Assembly (NCBI GenBank): GCA_030530285.1
Contig: JAUMVD010000012.1
Coordinates: 1-43,221 of the forward strand
DNA length: 43,221 nt
Origin: Bacillota bacterium
GTDB taxonomy: Bacteria > Bacillota > Clostridia > Peptostreptococcales > Anaerovoracaceae
Direction of reading: 5' to 3'
Position 1 is the stretch's first letter, and every line of letters begins with the position of its first letter. The notes below the pieces were generated by a model. The model was not told the DNA's origin, ran no database searches, and saw nothing but the letters and a program-made list of their open reading frames with translations. A program made the translations under genes and the position numbers. Below, one piece after another: positions 27,848 to 35,447 of the stretch.

Positions 27848-29452
27848 ATGAAGAGGATCTATGTTTCTCTCATTGCTGTTCTGCTGGCGTGCTGCGCGGG
27901 ATTTGCCGTGATCCTCTTCGTAGAGGGACCGGACATCATCACTGCGCAGGTAAAAAATCTGCAGATGGAACAGGACGGAACGGATATCAACGTCACATGG
28001 GACGAGATGGATTGTCAGGGCTACGATGTAGTCATAACATGTGAAGGACGTAAGACTACTGTGCCGTCAATAGATGAAAACCACTATGTCATCAATAATG
28101 CCGTGCCGGATAAAACCTACAGCGTCAAGGTAAACGCGGTGCTGGATTCGGGACACGAATCCAGAGCTGCCCACTCGAAGCTGACGGCGGAGAAGGTGGA
28201 ACAGGAACTGAAACTGGACGTAGGCCACTATGACGGCCTGCGAAAGGAAGTGTTCAACATCGGAGCCGAAGGCAACGGAGCCATAGCCTATACATCCAGC
28301 AACGAAAAGATCGCTTCCGTGGATGAAGAAGGCAATGTGTCACTGAAAAAGCCGGGCCATGCCCGCATCAAAGTAGAGATGCAGGAGTTCGGCGTCTTCG
28401 ATGGCGCGGAAAAGGACGTAGAGGTCAACGTGTATCCGGAAAAGCTGGAGACCGCCAGTTTAAAACTCGCGGAGGAAAAGGACGCCAGCGTTACATTTAA
28501 GTGGAATAAAGTCGATTTCGCAGAAGGGTATAAGCTGCTCAAATACGATCCGGCGAAAGAGAAATACACGAAGGTCAAGACTTTTGATGAGGACAAGACC
28601 TCATTCAACATGGCCAGAGAAACGGGCAAATACAAAGTCCAGGCTTTTGCAGCGGCAGGCAAACGGACCATAGAGAGCGATACGTCAAAGGCAGTGGAAG
28701 TCGAATCCAGAGTAGAAGACGCAAAGGCTTACTCATCCCTGACCACGGTCAAGACCATCGACAGCTCCGATGTGGATGTGGTGACCTATCTCACCGGCAA
28801 CCAGAGCAGTAAAAATCCGCAGTCCATGTGCTTCACGGGGGATAAATACGTGGTGGCGTTTTCCAACAGAGCCAACACCTCGGGGATACTGGAAGCCTAT
28901 GATACCGATGGCAAGCAGGTGGAGACGGTCAGCACCGGAAGCATCAGCCACGCCAACGGATGCACGTATAATCCGAACACCGGCGACATCTATATCATGA
29001 GGACTTACGCCGGTCACAAGATTCATTCCATCGCTGTGTTCGATGGGGAGACTCTGGACCAGCAGGATTCCATCAGCACCAACCGTGCCCCGTCCGGCAT
29101 CGCCTACGATGAGAGCAATGACAAGTATTACATGAGCGCCGGACCGAGACTATATGTTACGGACGGAGACATGGGTCTGGAAAAGACCATATACAGAAAG
29201 AGAACGCATAATTCTCAGGATATGGGTGCCTATAACGGCGTAGCCCTGTCATGCATATGGACGGGAGGCAGCACCAGCTACATCGATATGTACAGAGCCT
29301 CAGACAGCGCGTACATCGGAAGCATCAGCGTGCCTCTGGGAGAAATCGAAAGTGTGGTGGTCAATGACGGCAGATTCGTGATACTGGTCAACGTCATCGG
29401 ATCAAGCCGCGATGCCATCTATATCACGAAAGACAGAGTGTCCATACCGTAA
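27848..29452 (+). CDS. Membrane-anchored or secreted protein with Fn3, Ig-like and beta-propeller parts
   Basis: A 534-residue protein with an N-terminal hydrophobic segment (residues 5-26, LIAVLLACCAGFAVILFV) that can act as signal or anchor. A possible first Fn3 domain spans about residues 35-115 (VTWDEMDCQGYDVVITCEG, DKTYSVKVNAV), a BIG2-like domain 135-200 (AYTSSNEKIASVDEEGNVSL), a second Fn3 about 205-285 (VTFKWNKVDFAEGYKLLKYD), and a C-terminal 230-residue region with repeated propeller-like blades (NPQSMCFTGDKYVVAF, HANGCTYNPNTGDIYIMRTY, APSGIAYDESNDKYYMSAG). No catalytic motif is recognised. The ATG is two bases after the PhzF-like stop; GAAGGGAG is 15 bases away, so translation may be coupled. 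Role unknown, outside the membrane. Confidence 0.8.
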   Translation: MKRIYVSLIAVLLACCAGFAVILFVEGPDIITAQVKNLQMEQDGTDINVTWDEMDCQGYDVVITCEGRKTTVPSIDENHYVINNAVPDKTYSVKVNAVLDSGHESRAAHSKLTAEKVEQELKLDVGHYDGLRKEVFNIGAEGNGAIAYTSSNEKIASVDEEGNVSLKKPGHARIKVEMQEFGVFDGAEKDVEVNVYPEKLETASLKLAEEKDASVTFKWNKVDFAEGYKLLKYDPAKEKYTKVKTFDEDKTSFNMARETGKYKVQAFAAAGKRTIESDTSKAVEVESRVEDAKAYSSLTTVKTIDSSDVDVVTYLTGNQSSKNPQSMCFTGDKYVVAFSNRANTSGILEAYDTDGKQVETVSTGSISHANGCTYNPNTGDIYIMRTYAGHKIHSIAVFDGETLDQQDSISTNRAPSGIAYDESNDKYYMSAGPRLYVTDGDMGLEKTIYRKRTHNSQDMGAYNGVALSCIWTGGSTSYIDMYRASDSAYIGSISVPLGEIESVVVNDGRFVILVNVIGSSRDAIYITKDRVSIP

Positions 29453-29477
29453 AAAACGAAAACTGAATCAAATACGA

Positions 29478-30419
29478 TCACAGGAATACCTGTGTAAGCC
29501 AGAACGCCCAGAGCGACAAGGTTCCCAGGGACAGCAGCGTAGTCGACGCGATCCCTTCGGAAGCCAGCCGGGCGTTTTTGTTATACCTGTTGCAGAGTAT
29601 GGCCACCAGAGCCGGTGAAGGCATGGCCATCAGGAATACGTGGATCACCAGCACCATGTTGCTGACCGGCAGCAGCAGGTCGATGCCCAGTGTGATGGCA
29701 GGAACCACCAACAGGGAAATCACGCAGAGCAAAACGCTCGGCAGATTGAACAGGCTCTTGATTTTGCTTTTGCTCAGATTCATGCCCACGACAAACATGG
29801 CGACAGGAGACAGGGTCCCCGCCATGAGTTCCAGCGTGTCGTTGATGAACACCGGGAAATGAAGTCCCGTGATGAAAATAATCAGTCCGATGACGGAGGA
29901 CACGAATGGTATGGTCAGGATGCGGACCAGGATGGCCATGGTGAGAATCTTCTCGCCTTTTTTGTGGAGCAGTATGATGACGCCCAGCGAGTAGACCAGC
30001 AGGGTGAACACGATGTTCATGACGATGGCCAGAAACAGGGCGTATCTGCCGAACAGAATGGTGGTCAGCGGGTAGCCCATAAATCCCGCATTGGTGAATA
30101 CGATCTGAAAGGAGTAGATCCCTTTGTCCTCGTCCTTGATGGATTTGATGGGTTTCACGATAAGGATCGCCAGGATGGCAATGATGACAGTTACGATAGC
30201 AAAAGCAGCGAAGGACCAGATGACATCATCAAAGATCCCCGCGGTGATTTCGTCACGTTGCATGCTGCTGAGGACCAGGCAGGGTACCGCTACATTGAGC
30301 ACGAAGCCGTTGAGCGTTTTGACCGCGTCCCGCGGGAGCAGGTTGACCTTAGCCGCAACCAGCCCCATCGCAACGAACAGGAATATACTGAGTATTTTTA
30401 GAAGTATTTCGAGTAACAT
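29478..30419 (-). CDS. AEC (auxin efflux carrier) family transporter
   Basis: A 313-residue membrane protein with about ten hydrophobic helices. Family features: MLLEILLKILSIFLFVAMGL at the start, KTLNGFVLNVAVPCLVLSS in helix 2, FTNAGFMGYPLT in the first half, MAMPSPALVAILCNRYN in the last third, and the helix-rich end SLGTLSLWAFWLTQVF. Members export malate, other organic acids or amino-acid-like anions; the substrate is not readable. I chose ATG 30417-30419 because it matches the family start. No ribosome site precedes it, while a TATAAT box ends seven bases upstream, so the transcript would begin at or next to the ATG. The gene diverges from the acyl-CoA ligase. Confidence 0.88.
   Translation of the reverse strand: MLLEILLKILSIFLFVAMGLVAAKVNLLPRDAVKTLNGFVLNVAVPCLVLSSMQRDEITAGIFDDVIWSFAAFAIVTVIIAILAILIVKPIKSIKDEDKGIYSFQIVFTNAGFMGYPLTTILFGRYALFLAIVMNIVFTLLVYSLGVIILLHKKGEKILTMAILVRILTIPFVSSVIGLIIFITGLHFPVFINDTLELMAGTLSPVAMFVVGMNLSKSKIKSLFNLPSVLLCVISLLVVPAITLGIDLLLPVSNMVLVIHVFLMAMPSPALVAILCNRYNKNARLASEGIASTTLLSLGTLSLWAFWLTQVFL
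29479..29494. other. Perfect 6-bp hairpin at the end of the AEC gene
   Basis: CACAGG (29479-29484), loop AATA, CCTGTG (29489-29494). It covers the last codons of the AEC gene, between two convergent genes 25 bases apart. On the minus strand two T-rich runs follow within 40 bases, so it may contribute to termination, but it is not a textbook terminator. Confidence 0.35.
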
Positions 30420-30425
30420 GGATAC

Positions 30426-30455
30426 ATTATAACAGAAGTCCGTTCTGCTTGACAA
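30426..30455 (-). promoter_or_regulatory. Promoter of the AEC gene, leaderless
   Basis: On the minus strand TTGTCA (30450-30455), an 18-base spacer and TATAAT (30426-30431). The A of the ATG (30419) lies seven bases after the -10, exactly where transcription should start. Its -35 is the complement of the -35 of the divergent promoter. Confidence 0.65.
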
Positions 30456-30477
30456 ACAACATTTGCTATTATATAAT
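30449..30477 (+). promoter_or_regulatory. Consensus sigma-A promoter of the acyl-CoA ligase operon
   Basis: TTGACA (30449-30454), exactly 17 bases, TATAAT (30472-30477): a perfect match to the vegetative consensus at both boxes and spacing. Transcription should start near 30484, at the left edge of a 15-base palindrome. Confidence 0.85.
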
Positions 30478-30483
30478 GCAAAT

Positions 30484-30498
30484 AGTGAATTATTCACT
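30484..30498. promoter_or_regulatory. 15-bp palindrome at the transcription start, probable operator
   Basis: AGTGAAT-T-ATTCACT, seven-base perfect arms around one central base, lying on the predicted start site of the acyl-CoA ligase operon. The TGAAT...ATTCA pattern recalls operators of TetR-type fatty-acid regulators such as Bacillus FadR. A perfect promoter would need such a repressor. No TetR gene is in the window. Confidence 0.55.
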
Positions 30499-30520
30499 TT
30501 AGAAAAAAGGAGGATGATGA

Positions 30521-32188
30521 ATGATGACAATGAATAGAACATACGATGACAAGATGTTCATCGAAACATTCGAACACGAATATACATGGCTGAACGGATT
30601 CATGAGAAACGTCAGGAGATACGGGAACAAACCGGCCCTGATCGATCCGAGCACGGATAAAACATGGACATACAGAGAACTGGACGCCGAGTGCAACATG
30701 TTCGCCAACGCGTTAAAGGAAGATAAAGTCGGCAAGAACGATGTAGTGATGTCGATCCTGAACAACTGTCCTGAATTCTGCTTCACTTACATTGCGCCGA
30801 GAAAGGTTGGCGCCATCATCAATCTGGCTAACTTCAAACTTTCACCGGGAGAACTGGCCAGGCTGATGGAGCACAACGAGCCTAAGGTTGTGCTCTACTG
30901 CGCCGAGATCAGAGACATCATCGTGGAAGCGGAGAAGCTGTCCGCCTTTAAGCCGCTCCGATTTATCATGTGCGATAATCTGGACGGCATCGATGTGCCG
31001 ATCGGACACATCCACTACGCAGACTACGTGAAACATCACAGCAAGGATGCTCCGGCTATGGACTTCCCGCATCACATTTACGATGAAGTCGTTCGTATGT
31101 GCACCAGCGGTACATCAGCGCTTCCAAAGAACGTGCCGCTCAACGATATCAACGAAGTGTTATCGGCTCACGATGCCATCATGCACTATCCGCTCAACTG
31201 CAAAGACGTATGCATGAACATGACACCGCTCTTTCACCGGGGCGGCAGCCACTCCGGCGGGACATGCCCGACATTCTTCGTCGGCGCCTGCCTGGTGCTG
31301 CTCAGAGCATTTTCACCGAGAGTTACACTGAACTATGTTGAGAAATATAAGATCACATTCCTGACCGGATCACCTTCGTCACTGGAAATGCTGGCCAGAA
31401 CCCAGGAGAGGGAGCCGTTTGACATTTCCACGCTCAAAGGCCTGGTCACCATGGGAGCTCCGCTGGAGAAAGCGGCTTGCGAGAGATTCCTGAAGGTACT
31501 CACGCCGAACATCCTCAATGGATACGGAACGACAGAAACCTTCTGGAACTCATTCTTAAGACCTTACGATCTGCCTGAATACGCGGGATCCGTAGGCGGA
31601 AGCTGCATCGACGACGAGGTCAGAGTTGTCAAGATCTACGAGGACAGAAAGGCGGAACCGGACGACCTGGTACCGATGGATAACGAAACGGTCGGCGAAG
31701 TCATCCTTTACTGCCCTGGCAAGACGACTTACAGCTACTATAATAACCCTGAGGAGCAGGAAGCGAAGTTCTACAAGGGCTGGATGTACACGAATGATGT
31801 GGGCTTCTGGGATGAAAACCTGTACGTGACCATCAACGGACGAAAGGATGATATGATCATCAGCGCCGGAGAAAACGTATATCCTACCCAGGTAGAGGAA
31901 GCCATCAACGAGTTCGACAAAGTTGCCGACTGCATGGTAACGGCGGTGCCGGATCAGGCCAGAGGACAGGCGATCGCGGCTTACATCGTTCCTAAGGACG
32001 AGTCGCTGACCATCAAGGAAGTATTCGACTTCTGCCTGAATACGCCGATGCTCTCCGCGTATAAGAGACCGAGATGGTACAAGATCGTTGACAGCCTGCC
32101 GATGACGGCGACGGGCAAGAAGATGCACTACGCGTTAAAGGCTCAGGCGGCTAAAGATCTGGAAGCCGGAGAACTGAAGAGAAAGTAG
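30521..32188 (+). CDS. AMP-forming acyl-CoA ligase
   Basis: A 555-residue member of the ANL superfamily. It activates a carboxylic acid with ATP and joins it to CoA. Motifs: nucleotide loop CTSGTSALPKNVPL, which differs from the usual TSGTTGxPKG; NGYGTTETFW (A5); YTNDVGFWDENLYVTINGRK (A7/A8 hinge); ISAGENVYPTQVEEAIN; and the catalytic Lys in MTATGKKMHYAL. The substrate acid cannot be stated. An AGGAGG site lies six bases before ATG 30521; starts one or three codons later are also possible. The next gene, a hotdog thioesterase, begins three bases after its stop. The operon has a perfect promoter and a palindromic operator and diverges from an AEC-type anion transporter. Confidence 0.92.
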   Translation: MMTMNRTYDDKMFIETFEHEYTWLNGFMRNVRRYGNKPALIDPSTDKTWTYRELDAECNMFANALKEDKVGKNDVVMSILNNCPEFCFTYIAPRKVGAIINLANFKLSPGELARLMEHNEPKVVLYCAEIRDIIVEAEKLSAFKPLRFIMCDNLDGIDVPIGHIHYADYVKHHSKDAPAMDFPHHIYDEVVRMCTSGTSALPKNVPLNDINEVLSAHDAIMHYPLNCKDVCMNMTPLFHRGGSHSGGTCPTFFVGACLVLLRAFSPRVTLNYVEKYKITFLTGSPSSLEMLARTQEREPFDISTLKGLVTMGAPLEKAACERFLKVLTPNILNGYGTTETFWNSFLRPYDLPEYAGSVGGSCIDDEVRVVKIYEDRKAEPDDLVPMDNETVGEVILYCPGKTTYSYYNNPEEQEAKFYKGWMYTNDVGFWDENLYVTINGRKDDMIISAGENVYPTQVEEAINEFDKVADCMVTAVPDQARGQAIAAYIVPKDESLTIKEVFDFCLNTPMLSAYKRPRWYKIVDSLPMTATGKKMHYALKAQAAKDLEAGELKRK

Positions 32189-32191
32189 GCG

Positions 32192-32626
32192 ATGAGAATG
32201 TGGAGTTTCAAGAGACAGGTAAACTATTATGAGACGGACAGGATGGGTGTCGTGCACCATTCCAACTATCTGAGATATCTGGAGGAAGCCAGATATGTGT
32301 GGATGGAGGAAATGAATCTGCCGTATCCGGAATTCGAACGGCAGGGCGTCATCATTCCGTGCACCAAGGCGGAGGAATCATTCCTAAGCTTCCTGAGATA
32401 TGGAGACGATTTCTCGGTCCATATGGAAATGTATAAATTCACGGGACTCAGAATGCATTTCAGGTACGAGGTATATAATGAAATGACCGGAGAGCTTTGC
32501 CTCAAGGCAGAGACCGTGCATTATACGACCACCAGGGAAGACTATAAGCCTACCAGCATCAAGAGGAGCCACCCTGAGCTGTTTGAGAAAATATTATCCC
32601 TCGTCTCTGACACGAGGAGCAAATAG
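32192..32626 (+). CDS. YbgC/FadM-like acyl-CoA thioesterase (4HBT hotdog)
   Basis: A 144-residue single hotdog-domain protein. The family motif YYETDRMGVVHHSNYLRYLE contains the catalytic Asp and the HHSNY loop that follows it. A central strand region (FTGLRMHFRYEVYNE) and a C-terminal ETVHYTTTRED strand complete the fold. It hydrolyses acyl-CoA to free acid and CoA. Three bases separate it from the acyl-CoA ligase, so a ligase and a thioesterase, which run opposite reactions, are made from one mRNA. It may remove wrongly charged or excess acyl-CoA. Followed by a strong hairpin at 32657-32709. Confidence 0.9.
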   Translation: MRMWSFKRQVNYYETDRMGVVHHSNYLRYLEEARYVWMEEMNLPYPEFERQGVIIPCTKAEESFLSFLRYGDDFSVHMEMYKFTGLRMHFRYEVYNEMTGELCLKAETVHYTTTREDYKPTSIKRSHPELFEKILSLVSDTRSK

Positions 32627-32656
32627 CGCATATAAGCAGCATAAATGGTATAACAA

Positions 32657-32709
32657 AAAAGAGACCGCCCGAATCGCCTGCAGATGGCTATTCGCGGACG
32701 GTCTCTTTT
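32657..32709. terminator. Bidirectional intrinsic terminator
   Basis: Arms AAAAGAGACCG (32657-32667) and CGGTCTCTTTT (32699-32709), with a further CGAAT/ATTCG pairing inside the loop. On the minus strand the stem is followed by six T, ending the LysR gene, whose stop codon lies within the hairpin. On the plus strand the stem ends in TTTT and closes the ligase-thioesterase operon. Confidence 0.8.
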
Positions 32710-33560
32710 AATGTCTCCAGAAACAGGGACGCTGCAGGGTTGAGGAGGGAAGGCTTCCACGCCGCAATGCAGCTGATTTCATAGCTTTCATCGTCTAACG
32801 GCGATACGTCCAGTTCCGACTTGCGTGACCCTGCCAGCAGGGAGGCGGGAAGAAATGAGACGCCTAAGCCTGCCGTCACGGACAACACCACGGAAGAAAC
32901 ATCGTCAAACGTATTGGCGATCTGCGGTGTGAATCTGTGGGTCCTGCAATAGTTCATGGCCTGCATATAAATGATGGGATCGGCCTGTTCCGACAGCAGA
33001 ATGAATTTCTCTGCGGAAAGATCCTGTTTACCCGATCTGCCTGCTGCGCTTCTGACTAAGGCCAGCGGCACACGGCTGATCTGGATGCTCCCGTAACTCT
33101 CCGGATCCAGTAGCATATCTCTGTAGATAAACCAGAAGTCAAACGGCGAGTCCGTATCGTCCATCAGACTTTCGCCGCTGGATATGCGGGTGATGTCCAC
33201 CGAGATATCGGGATATTTCTGATGGAACGCGGTGAGGATCTGCGTCAGGTCGCCTCTGCAGGCATCCGCAACGGCGATGGACAGCCTGCCGGCCAGCCCC
33301 TCGTGGATCTGCTTGACCGCATAGGTGCCTTTGCGGGCGGCATCCGATATTTCCTGCGCATATGGCAGGAAGATCCGTCCTTCGTCCGTAAGCTGCACAT
33401 CACGTTTCGTACGATAAAACAGCCGTACCCCAAGCTGTGACTCCAGATCGCCGATCTGACGGCTGATGGTTGACTGGGGAATGCCCAGCTGTCTGGCAGC
33501 ACCGGTGAAATTCAGTGTTTTGCTGACCGCGAGGAAGCTCGCTATCTGGTTGAGATGCAT
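32688..33560 (-). CDS. LysR-type transcriptional regulator
   Basis: A 290-residue regulator. The N-terminal winged helix-turn-helix (residues 1-60) is typical: LNQIASFLAVSKTLNFTGAA, then IPQSTISRQIGDLESQLGVRL. The C-terminal part is a substrate-binding-like domain (LAGRLSIAVADACRGDLTQI, PDISVDITRISSG), whose small-molecule effector is unknown. GAGGT lies seven bases before the ATG. It diverges from fabF across 148 bases, in which TGCGC-T-GCGCA, a LysR-style T-N11-A palindrome, lies 25 bases upstream of its own start. It therefore probably controls itself and fabF. Confidence 0.93.
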   Translation of the reverse strand: MHLNQIASFLAVSKTLNFTGAARQLGIPQSTISRQIGDLESQLGVRLFYRTKRDVQLTDEGRIFLPYAQEISDAARKGTYAVKQIHEGLAGRLSIAVADACRGDLTQILTAFHQKYPDISVDITRISSGESLMDDTDSPFDFWFIYRDMLLDPESYGSIQISRVPLALVRSAAGRSGKQDLSAEKFILLSEQADPIIYMQAMNYCRTHRFTPQIANTFDDVSSVVLSVTAGLGVSFLPASLLAGSRKSELDVSPLDDESYEISCIAAWKPSLLNPAASLFLETLKETVRE

Positions 33561-33584
33561 GGAAATACCTCATTATTGACATTC

Positions 33585-33595
33585 TGCGCTGCGCA
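33585..33595. promoter_or_regulatory. Candidate LysR binding site
   Basis: TGCGC-T-GCGCA, perfect five-base arms around one base, inside a T-N11-A frame (TCTGCGCTGCGCA). It lies between the divergent LysR and fabF genes, close to the LysR start as expected for autorepression. Confidence 0.5.
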
Positions 33596-33670
33596 ATGAT
33601 AACATTAAAACGGCAGAAATGATTTATTCAAAAACAGTTTAATTAACGAGGAATAATCAGTTTTTGCTAT

Positions 33671-33676
33671 TATAAT
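33671..33676 (+). promoter_or_regulatory. Candidate -10 box for fabF
   Basis: TATAAT at 33671-33676, 32 bases before the fabF ATG. No acceptable -35 lies 16-18 bases upstream, which would fit a promoter that needs an activator such as the divergent LysR protein. Confidence 0.45.
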
Positions 33677-33708
33677 ATATGGATCATAAAAAGTAAAGAG
33701 ATACGAAA

Positions 33709-34941
33709 ATGAAGGAAAAAATCGTCATCACCGGTATGGGCGCGGTCACGCCAGTCGGCGTAGGCGCATCTCGGTATTGGACAAATCTGATCAATGGCAA
33801 ATGCGGTATCGACAGGATCTCATCCTTTGACGCCAGCGAGCTGGCGGTGCAGATCGCTGCGGAGGTGAGAGATTTCCGGGCGGAGGATTTCCTGCCGGCA
33901 AAACTCATCAGAGAAAGCGACGCGTTCACGCAGTACGCTTTCGCGGCAGCGGCGGAGGCGCTGAGCCAGGCGGGCATCGACCGCGGCAGACAGGCGGATC
34001 AGTATCATCGGTTCGGGATCGTCATGGGAACTGCCATGTCGGGGATCGACACCATCGCGGCGACTCAGGAGATTCTGACCAATGCCGTTCACAAGAATGT
34101 GGGGCCGCGTTTCGTTCCCAGGATCCTGGGCAATATCGCGGCGGCGCAGATCGCCATCGAATACGGAATCACCGGCCCGAGTTACACCCTGTCTACAGCC
34201 TGCGCTTCAGGCGGCGATGCCATCGGCATGAGCGCCATGCTCCTGCTCTCAGGCGAGGCGGATGTCATGCTGGCGGCAGGAGCTGACAGCACCCTTTGTC
34301 CTCTGGTGATTTATTCTCTGGCGAATGCCCAGGCGCTTTCCCGGGAAAACGATGATCCTTCATCGGCCTGCAGGCCTTTTGACGCTTCGGCCAAAGGTTT
34401 CGTCATGGGAGAAGGCGGGGGCGCGCTGGTGTTAGAAACAGAACGCCATGCCATAGAGCGCGGCGCGCGCATTTACGCGGAGCTGGCCGGATGGGCCAAC
34501 AACAATGACGCGCATCACGTGACCCGGCCGATCGACGACGGCGCGGGGTCAGCGGACTGCATGAAAAAAGCGCTGGATAAGGCGGAGCTTTCGCCTGCGG
34601 ATATCGACTACATCAACGCCCACGGAACCGGCGCCCTTAAGGGAGACGCCGCAGAAGCAAAGGCCATGGAAACGGTCTTTGGTTCGGAAGGACCCGCCAT
34701 CAGTTCCACGAAGGCGGCCACAGGGCACATGATGGGAGGCGGCGGAATAACGGAAGTCATCGCCTGCATCAAATCCATCGAGACGGGAGAAATCCCGCCG
34801 ACCTTAAATCTCAGCGATCCCGTATCCGGGCTGGATTTCGTAACGGATACGAGGCGGGGGTGCCGTGTCGATGCGGCCATGTCCAATGCCTTTGGATTCG
34901 GAGGACAGAATTCTACGATCATCGTCAAACGATACGAATAG
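33709..34941 (+). CDS. fabF: Beta-ketoacyl-ACP synthase II
   Basis: A 410-residue condensing enzyme that extends acyl-ACP with malonyl-ACP in fatty-acid synthesis. The Cys-His-His triad is intact: Cys165 in STACASGGDA, His305 in INAHGTGALKGD, His340 in ATGHMMGGGG. The Lys/Phe gate region near the end reads NAFGFGGQNSTIIV. The ribosome site is only AAAGAGA. No ACP, malonyl transferase, reductase or dehydratase gene is next to it, so this is a stand-alone copy, either an accessory FabF or one for a special acyl product. It is divergent from a LysR regulator and 27 bases ahead of a DUF523 gene. Confidence 0.94.
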   Translation: MKEKIVITGMGAVTPVGVGASRYWTNLINGKCGIDRISSFDASELAVQIAAEVRDFRAEDFLPAKLIRESDAFTQYAFAAAAEALSQAGIDRGRQADQYHRFGIVMGTAMSGIDTIAATQEILTNAVHKNVGPRFVPRILGNIAAAQIAIEYGITGPSYTLSTACASGGDAIGMSAMLLLSGEADVMLAAGADSTLCPLVIYSLANAQALSRENDDPSSACRPFDASAKGFVMGEGGGALVLETERHAIERGARIYAELAGWANNNDAHHVTRPIDDGAGSADCMKKALDKAELSPADIDYINAHGTGALKGDAAEAKAMETVFGSEGPAISSTKAATGHMMGGGGITEVIACIKSIETGEIPPTLNLSDPVSGLDFVTDTRRGCRVDAAMSNAFGFGGQNSTIIVKRYE

Positions 34942-34968
34942 TCAAGTGACACGCGAAAGGGCAGTAAT

Positions 34969-35445
34969 ATGAGCGGCAAGGCATATATCCTGACGAGCCG
35001 GTGTCTTTACGGAGGAGAGCCGGTAAGGTACGACGGACAAAGTAAGGCCGAAACGGATCCGATATATATCAAATGGAAGGAAGAAGGCAGACTCGTCCCG
35101 GTGTGTCCGGAAGTCTTTGGCGGGCTGCCGGTCCCGCGGCCTGACGCGCAGATCAGGGACGGCAGAGTGATCAACAGAGAAGGCGCGGACGTTACAGCAG
35201 AATATCTGAAAGGCGCGCGGGAGGCCGTGAGGCTGGCGAAGCAGTATGACGTGGCCTTTGCGATAATGAAAGAAAAGAGCCCTTCCTGCGGAGTGAATAT
35301 CATATATGACGGGTCCTTTCAGGGGACCAAAAAGGCCGGCCAGGGGCTGGCGGTGGAGCTTTTGAGAGAAGCCGGGATCCAGGTGTTTTCTGAGGAAGAA
35401 CTGGAACAGGCACAGGCATATCTGGATGAAATGAGAGGAGAATGA
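34969..35445 (+). CDS. DUF523 / TudS-like [4Fe-4S] desulfidase family protein
   Basis: A 158-residue DUF523 protein. Three conserved Cys are in place: Cys12 (LTSRCLYGG), Cys46 (VPVCPEVFGGLPVPRPDA) and Cys107 (KEKSPSCGVNI). In the characterised thiouracil desulfidase TudS of this family, such Cys bind a [4Fe-4S] cluster that removes sulfur from thiolated pyrimidines. The VRYDG motif after the first Cys is also kept. Whether this protein shares that substrate is unknown. Its TGA overlaps an ATG of the CsoR-like gene, and GAGGAG in its last codons serves as that gene's ribosome site, so the two are translationally coupled. Confidence 0.87.
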   Translation: MSGKAYILTSRCLYGGEPVRYDGQSKAETDPIYIKWKEEGRLVPVCPEVFGGLPVPRPDAQIRDGRVINREGADVTAEYLKGAREAVRLAKQYDVAFAIMKEKSPSCGVNIIYDGSFQGTKKAGQGLAVELLREAGIQVFSEEELEQAQAYLDEMRGE

Positions 35446-35447
35446 TC

